DNA of 64,000 nucleotides. Origin: Lytechinus pictus. Taxonomy: Eukaryota > Echinodermata > Echinoidea > Temnopleuroida > Toxopneustidae. Positions within the stretch are counted from its first letter, which is position 1. Each line of letters opens with the position of its first letter. The stretch covers positions 17,997,701 through 18,061,700 of the forward strand of contig NC_087252.1 in assembly GCF_037042905.1 (NCBI RefSeq), read 5' to 3'. The notes under the pieces are model-generated. The model searched no databases, was not told the origin of the DNA, and worked only from the letters and a program-made list of their open reading frames with translations. Position numbers and translations under genes: made by a program. Shown here piece after piece: positions 58,097-64,000 of this stretch.

Positions 58097-58820
58097 AGAA
58101 TAGCAGGCTCAGTACAATACAAAAACACATTATATTCCAGAAATAAAAAAACAAAGGACAGGGTGGCTGGGTGGGTCCCATATATTTTCCACAATCCTAT
58201 TCCCGTTAGACCCAACATGGAAAAATTGAATCACATAATGAATTGATGCCTGCATGGCCATGGGTGGGTCATTTATTTTTTCAAGATGATGGACATGCAT
58301 ATATTTTTTAAATTCCTAAATTCAAATCATTAGGCCTTGGCCCTTGACACCATCATCACTAAACCAACCAACAAACCAACTTGGGCTGGTACCCAAAAAA
58401 AAAATGCACGATGGCGATGGTGGCCCCTGAAATCGCCACGGTAGTAACAAAAGACAAGGGCAAAAAAAAAACTACATACACTGAAAAATCGCCCCCGTCA
58501 TAAATTGATGTTCCCTGTTAAAAGTTTAAGTGAAATCTCTAATCTAGCAGAGGTGGGCTATACAGGGGTAAGAAAAGGGTGACGTTTCAAATTCCTATGG
58601 CACCAGCTTATTTGATGCAGTACAATTTTTATTGAAATCCGCCAAAAAATGAGGTGCTGCCCAAAAATCTGATCTGGGTGGGCGTGGGCTCAAATAAGCC
58701 AAATATGGGCGTGTCCGAGAACATATTAGTAATAACTTTAATGTGTGTTTAGTGTGTACATGTTCTTGTCACGTTTTTGTAGACAAGTAATGCAATGAAA
58801 CTAATAAAATAAATGCTGAT
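58097..58820. other. Upstream flank of copy D
   Basis: The 5' exon and promoter of copy D should lie here or further up, but none could be pinned down. Confidence 0.3.
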
Positions 58821-58824
58821 CTTC

Positions 58825-59580
58825 TTTCTATCTACCTTTGTTTCTTTTTTTTTTTTTCTTCTTTTATTCCTTCCTCCTTTCGTTTCTAAGTTCTTTTTCT
58901 ACTTTTTTCTTTTCTACACTCTTAATAATTTTCCTTATCTCTTTCCTTCATTCTTTCTTTGCTATTCCTTCTTTTTCTTTCCTTTTCCTCTTTCCTTTCT
59001 TCCCCTCTATTTCTCCCCTATTCCTTCTTTTCATCATTTTTTTTTCTTTTCTGCATTCATTCTTTCTTTCTTTTATTTCTGTCCTTTTTCTTTTCTTTCT
59101 TCCTTTCTTTCCTTCCTTTTGTTTTTTTCTTTTCTTTCTTTCCTGCCTTTCCGTTTTGTCTCGTCTCACTCTGATACTTTCCTTCATTCTTCTTTTATTC
59201 TTTAGTATCTTTCTTTGTTATTTTTCCTTCAATCCTTCCTTCTTTCTTTCCTTCTTTCTTTACTATTTTTCTTTTCTACATGTACATTCTCATTTATTTT
59301 CCTTACAGTATTTCTTTCCTTCATTCTTTCTTTATTTTCTTTCCTTTTTCTTTTCCTCTTTCTTCCTATCTTTCCTTCCTCTTTTCTTTCTTTCCTTTCT
59401 TTTTGTTGTCTTTCTCCATACTTTCCTTCATTCTTCTTACATTCTTTCTTTAGTTTCTTTCTTTCCTTCTTTCTCTTGTTTGCTTTTTTCTTTCCTACTG
59501 TCATTCATTATTATTATTTTTTTTTTTCATTTCCTTCCTACTGTCCTTTCACCCCCCCCCCTTGGTCACGTCCTCTGTTT
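58825..59580. repeat. Long TTTC/TTCC polypyrimidine tract
   Basis: About 750 bp of irregular TTTC, TTCC and T-runs. Phe/Ser-rich frames on + and Lys/Arg-rich frames on - are artefacts of composition. Confidence 0.85.
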
Positions 59581-59831
59581 CATCGCTGACACCCTAAAAA
59601 AAAAAATCATTTTTCTTTTTTTTTTGAGAAAACTAATTTTTCTTGTAGCATTTAATAAGTTTTAGTTACAAGTGAAATTAAATAAACCATGAGTGTCTGA
59701 AACTCTGTATGTCTGCAATACTCGTGGAACAGAAATAAGAATTTTTAAAAAGAGCCCCCATGAGCTCCAAATAGCAACTGCATATTACATTATTATTAAC
59801 GGTGGCTATTCATCAGTGGGAATATCTATTA

Positions 59832-60816
59832 AAAACAAGTGGAATGCCTCTGGCCGTCTCACCTGCATCACGCGATTCAATATAGCAGCAGTGCTGATTT
59901 TGAAAACTACTATAACTCGCACAAGACGTTCAGTGATACTTGGTTACTCTTATTTCCATGTTTTATGAACTAGACCAATACACTTATAGAGATATGATGG
60001 CAATTCAACAAATACCCCCAATGTGGCCAAAGTTCTTTGACCTTACATGACCTTTGACCTTGATCATGTGACCTGAAACTCGCACAGGATGTTCAGTGAT
60101 ACTTGATTACTATTATGTCCAAGTTTTATGAACTAGACCAACACACTTTCAAATTTATGGCTGTAATTCAACAAATACCCCAATTTGGCCAAAGTTCATT
60201 GACCCTAAATGACCTTTGACCTTGATCATGTGACCTGAAACTTGCACAGGATGTTCAGTAATACTTGATTACTATTATGTCCAAGTTTCATGAATCAGAT
60301 CCATAAACTTTCAAAGTTATGATGGTAATTCAACAGATACCCCCAATTCGGCCAAAGTTCATTGACCCTAAATGACCTTTGACCTTGGTCATGTGACGTG
60401 AAACTCAAGCAGGATGTTCAGTGATACTTGATTAACCTTATGTATAAGTTTCATGAACTAGGTCCATATATTTTCTAAGTTATGATGACATTTCAAAAAC
60501 TTAACCTTAGGTTAAGATTTTGATGTTGATTCCCCCAACATGGTCTAAGTTCATTGACCCTAAATGACCTTTGACCTTGGTCATGTGACATGAAACTCAG
60601 GCAGGATGTTCAGTAATACTTGATTAACCTTATGGCCAAGTTTTATGAACTAGGTCCATATACTTTCTAAGTTATGCTGTCATTTCAAAAACTTAACCTC
60701 AGGTTAAGATTTGGTGTTGACGCCGCCGTCGCCGCCGCCGCCGCCGCCGCCGTCGCCGCCGCCGTCGGAAAAGCGGCGCCTATAGTCTCACTCTGCTATG
60801 CAGGTGAGACAAAAAC
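59832..60816 (-). mobile_element. Dispersed repeat with DR1-like motifs, copy 2
   Basis: Inverted copy of 42807-43918 with four TGACCTTTGACCT motifs (near 60048, 60210, 60375 and 60566) and a (GCC)n tract at 60720-60765. Confidence 0.85.
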
Positions 60817-61149
60817 CCTCGTTAAAAGTATTTTGGGGGTTGGCTGGTACCCTGGCCTGCGGGCCTGCCACAGCAAAAGCAGGTTTTTGCAAGCACGATG
60901 GGAACGGTCGAACGGAACGTCTGTAAAATCTCAGCAGGGGGTCCCTCAATCATGAGAAATTAATTCCCCCGACCCGCCGAAAAGTACAACAGTACTGAGC
61001 GGCAAAATTAGTGTTCAGACCAGCCAAGATACCTCAGCATGGAATTTGCCAATCACTATCACCACTGTCGTTCCAATCGCTAGCGAAAATGTAAACATGC
61101 CTCGTACATGGCGTTCGTAGAAACGTTACATGCATAGCACTAGCTAACA

Positions 61150-61530
61150 TAGACAGCTGGCAGCCGTCTGTTTCGAGGAGTTTTTTAACATTTTTTTTTT
61201 TTCTCCTCGTACACAGACGGTTCGCTATCGTGCAGCCACCATTAGGGGGTTAACAATGCAAAATCCCCCCGTTTTTTTTCTTTGTTTCATAAAAATATAT
61301 AAAAAGAACTACCAAAATAAATTCCGTTTTGGCCTGAAATGCACCAAAACGGGGAAAAAACAGTGACTAACTTCGGCTGTCGCACAACTTCACTTCCCTG
61401 TTTTATCCAAACTTAATAGTATACATAAACATATGGCCATTGAGTCCCTGTACAGATCGAGCTAGAACTTCGGTCTCTGTATTTGGTGAGTGGAGCCAAC
61501 AGAGTTCGGCAGAACAGCCAACATAACAGA
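61150..61530 (+). repeat. Second copy of the gene A upstream module
   Basis: Matches 1160-1230 plus 1880-2255 in the same orientation. The foldback element at 1233-1877 is absent, so this copy shows the uninterrupted order. It shares the CTGGCAGCCGTCTGTTTC start, the TATATAAA box and the GTATTTGGTGAGTGG donor region. Confidence 0.7.
61296..61303 (+). promoter_or_regulatory. TATA-like box in duplicated promoter module
   Basis: TATATAAA sits in a copy of the sequence upstream of gene A. A matching GTGAGT donor lies at 61486-61491. No following coding exon was found inside the window. Confidence 0.3.
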
Positions 61531-62700
61531 GACCGAAGCTTTTGGTCTATATAGCTAACGTTAAGCCGACATTACAAACATGCTTCTGTAGTTTTTGGTT
61601 CATTGATTTTGGACTGACAAAAGCCTTTAGGAATGGCGTTGCCATGGTTGCCATTGAGGAAATCCTTCTCATTTGTCTATGGTAATCAGGCATGTCAGGT
61701 ATTGTGTCTTGATCACTTTACAAAGTTTACGTACACGCGTACTTAGTCTTACTCTTACGTCTTAGTCTAAGCAATAGTCTTAATAGATTCTAATATGTTT
61801 TATTAACGTTAAACTTTCAGTTCAAAGCCAAGCCCAAGGGCAAATTTTAAGAAAGTTTAGGACTTTACAGTTTACTCTTTTGTCTTAGACTTTAGTCTAA
61901 ATTTATTTAATTTAGAAGTTGATTATGCTTCGCCGTCATTTCCGATGTTAGTTGTGACAATAATTACATGTAACAACTGGCGTGCGTTTCTGTTGACTGT
62001 GTATGAATGATGATCTATCATCTAGCCTACACACAAGACTGCAAAACTGCAATTTGGCCGAAAAACGGGAGGTTCGTTTGGATACGGTCGCAGCGGCCTG
62101 ATACCCCAAGAGCAGCACTTGACAGTGGAAGCTCCCATCGCACCGGCATCGCCCTTTGGCTTTGCAAAATAAAAACCCATCACCCGCCCGACCCGACCAA
62201 ACGCGTAGCTTACAGCTGTACAGTTACATTACAGACAGCACTCATCACACACATCACTCAGGCAGCAGATCACTTCCCTGGCACATCAATTGCAGTGGAG
62301 CTTTTAAAAATCGATTTGTTCTCAAATAAATGTGCAAATTCATTGATATTGGTACATAAAATGATTAAAACCATGATATACACGAAATGCACTAAACATA
62401 CTCTATCTTACTCACCGGAATGGATGAAAAATATGTCAAAAACTGTATCGAAATGCGACGAAAATGTCGGGAATTGGGGACAGCTCTGAATGATATGGTG
62501 AAGTTAAAAAGTTAATAAAAAAGAAAAAAAGAAAGAAAAAAAAGGCCTACTTTTTTTTGTGGGAGGGGGGGGGGGGGGTGTTTGAGTTCTTTTTTTAGGT
62601 GTTCCCTGTATCTTGTTTTTAAATTTAGGGGAATCAAAGTTGAAATTGCAAATTGGGACGACCTCTTCCCTTGAAGGCTGGTTGATATCAAGGATAGGTT
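61531..62700. other. Flank after duplicated promoter module
   Basis: A 160-codon + strand frame at 62007-62489 is the longest here outside the known genes and repeats, but it shows no domain, no clear start context and no splice support. No coding exon of a further gene copy was found. Confidence 0.25.
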
Positions 62701-62701
62701 C

Positions 62702-63095
62702 TTAAAGGACAAGTTCACCCCAAAAAGAAAAAAATCCATCAAGCATAAATATGCTTGATATGGATTTTTTCTTTTTTTTCTTCTTTTTTATAACCCTGAA
62801 AATTTCATCAAAAGTGGATGTAAAACTAGAAAGTTACGACAGCTTTAAGTTAAGTTTAATTTCACAAAACAGTTATATGCACATCCTGGTCGGTATGCAA
62901 ATGAGGGGACTGATGATGTCACTCACTATTTCCTTTGCATACTATTGTATAAAATACGAAATATTCTTGTTTTCTACTCATTAATAGAAACAAAGTTTTA
63001 TTCCTCCATTATGAACATTTGGAATTACCGCGTTATTTCAACATTTTATGGTTCAGTCAAGTCGGTCCTCATGGTCAAATAAAAAAACTGAAATA
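62702..63095. mobile_element. MITE, TTAAAGG(A/T)CAAGTCCACC family, truncated (4)
   Basis: Starts TTAAAGGACAAGTTCACCCC and keeps the AATTTCACAAAACAGTTATA core, then runs into a GAAA tract. The right end is missing. Confidence 0.68.
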
Positions 63096-63290
63096 TTGTA
63101 TAAGAAAGAAAGAAAGAAAGAAAGACAGAAAGAAAGAAAGACAGAAGAAAGAAAGAAAGGAAAGGAAGAAAAGATCGAAAGGAAAATATAGGAGAGGGAG
63201 ATAAACGGAAGATGCGAAAAGAAAAAAAAACGAATAAGGAGGAAAAGGGAAAAGTGAATACGAGGAAGCAGAAAAGAAAACAACAATTTA
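63095..63290. repeat. GAAA-rich microsatellite
   Basis: (GAAA)n, interrupted by GACA and GGAA, on the + strand. Confidence 0.75.
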
Positions 63291-64000
63291 CAGAGCGTGT
63301 AAGAAATCTACAAATTGTTTATTTTCACATATAATTCTGAATTTATGGGAACCGAAAATTCATTGCCTCCTCTAATGTACCAAAATTAATAGATTAGGAT
63401 AAGACATGGAAAAATATATAGGCAGATCCAGGGGGCCGTGTGGACGCATCCACCCATTTGCGACCCCCCCCCCCCCCCCGCCCCCCCCCCCAAAAAAAAA
63501 AAAAAGGGAAAGCTAGCGCAGAATAAAGAGAAAATGCATAAGAATTGCAAAAGGAAAGAAATAAAAAATAAACACTAAATTAAATAATTGTATATTGTTA
63601 GAAATCCATAATTTGGCAGGATGATTTTTAGAATATCTCATTAGATTTAATATCTCATCAACAATCTGTTTAGAAAATTAATCTAATTATCCTACTTTAT
63701 TTTGGCATTCATGTAGTTCAAAAAGTACAGGACTGCGTTAAATAGGCCTTCGTCCACATCGTGCAAAGATAAGCCTAACATCTAGGCATATGGCTTATCT
63801 CAAGTGTAAATATTGTCACAATTTCCTGCACGTGTAACTCTTAGAGGAAAACAAGGTGGGAATTGGAACTAAATTGCCCCGAAGGCCCCCATGCCTATTG
63901 GAACCCTCGAGAAAAATTATGGATTACCAAAGAGGGTCTATATATTATGGGCACTCAAGAAAGTAAATTGATTGATAAAGAACCTAAGGAGGTTCCAAAG
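63291..64000. other. Right edge of window, no gene seen
   Basis: Contains a long C-run followed by an A-run at 63465-63505. Otherwise unremarkable AT-rich DNA. Confidence 0.35.

Noticed and set aside
58813-59665. Long Phe/Ser-rich frames (up to 275 codons) and Lys/Arg-rich frames on the other strand
   Set aside because: Pure product of a TTTC/TTCC low-complexity tract.

Overview
The window looks like nuclear DNA of an invertebrate deuterostome, most likely a sea urchin. The reasons are small exons with GT-AG introns, a very high density of short inverted-repeat elements, tRNA-derived SINEs, AT-rich minisatellites, and PR/SET-plus-C2H2 zinc-finger genes. The species cannot be fixed from the sequence alone, and the echinoid assignment is inference.

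The protein-coding content I can support is one gene family in four copies. Three copies (A 2459-7689, B 15773-27879, C 35761-41459) lie head to tail on the + strand. A fourth, more divergent and longer copy (D, 57826 down to 51052) lies on the - strand and converges on C. In A-C, exon 2 starts with M(E/D)(Y/D)NY and exon 3 ends with a DHVL..AAMQ motif. Exon 4 carries a basic stretch, a CQTEP motif and the first part of a PR domain. Exon 5 is a 250-nt exon with the rest of the PR domain, and exon 6 encodes 11 C2H2 fingers. D has the same intron phases and the same 250-nt PR exon, lacks the short exon 3, and has 17 intact fingers plus one that has lost its cysteines. Predicted lengths are A 860, B 841, C 878 and D 1048 residues. 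The PRDM class suggests nuclear DNA-binding regulators or histone methyltransferases. I do not assign a numbered PRDM symbol.

Layout: 1-2433 is a nest of foldback elements around a candidate TATA box and first exon of gene A. 2459-7689 is gene A, and 7690-15772 is spacer with several inverted-repeat elements and a ~680-bp direct repeat. 15773-27879 is gene B, whose introns hold a large AT-rich palindromic minisatellite, a SINE and MITEs. 27880-35760 is spacer, 35761-41459 is gene C, and 41460-51051 is spacer with a repeat that carries nuclear-receptor DR1-like motifs. 51052-57826 is gene D. 57827-64000 is repeats, low-complexity DNA, an inverted copy of the DR1 repeat, and a second copy of the gene A promoter/first-exon sequence.

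The most notable points are the tandem PR/zinc-finger cluster with uneven finger divergence, the tandemly multiplied splice donor after exon 2 in A and C, the duplicated promoter/exon-1 module at both ends of the window, and the mobile arrays of DR1-like motifs. No rRNA gene, intact tRNA gene, CRISPR array or transposase gene was found.
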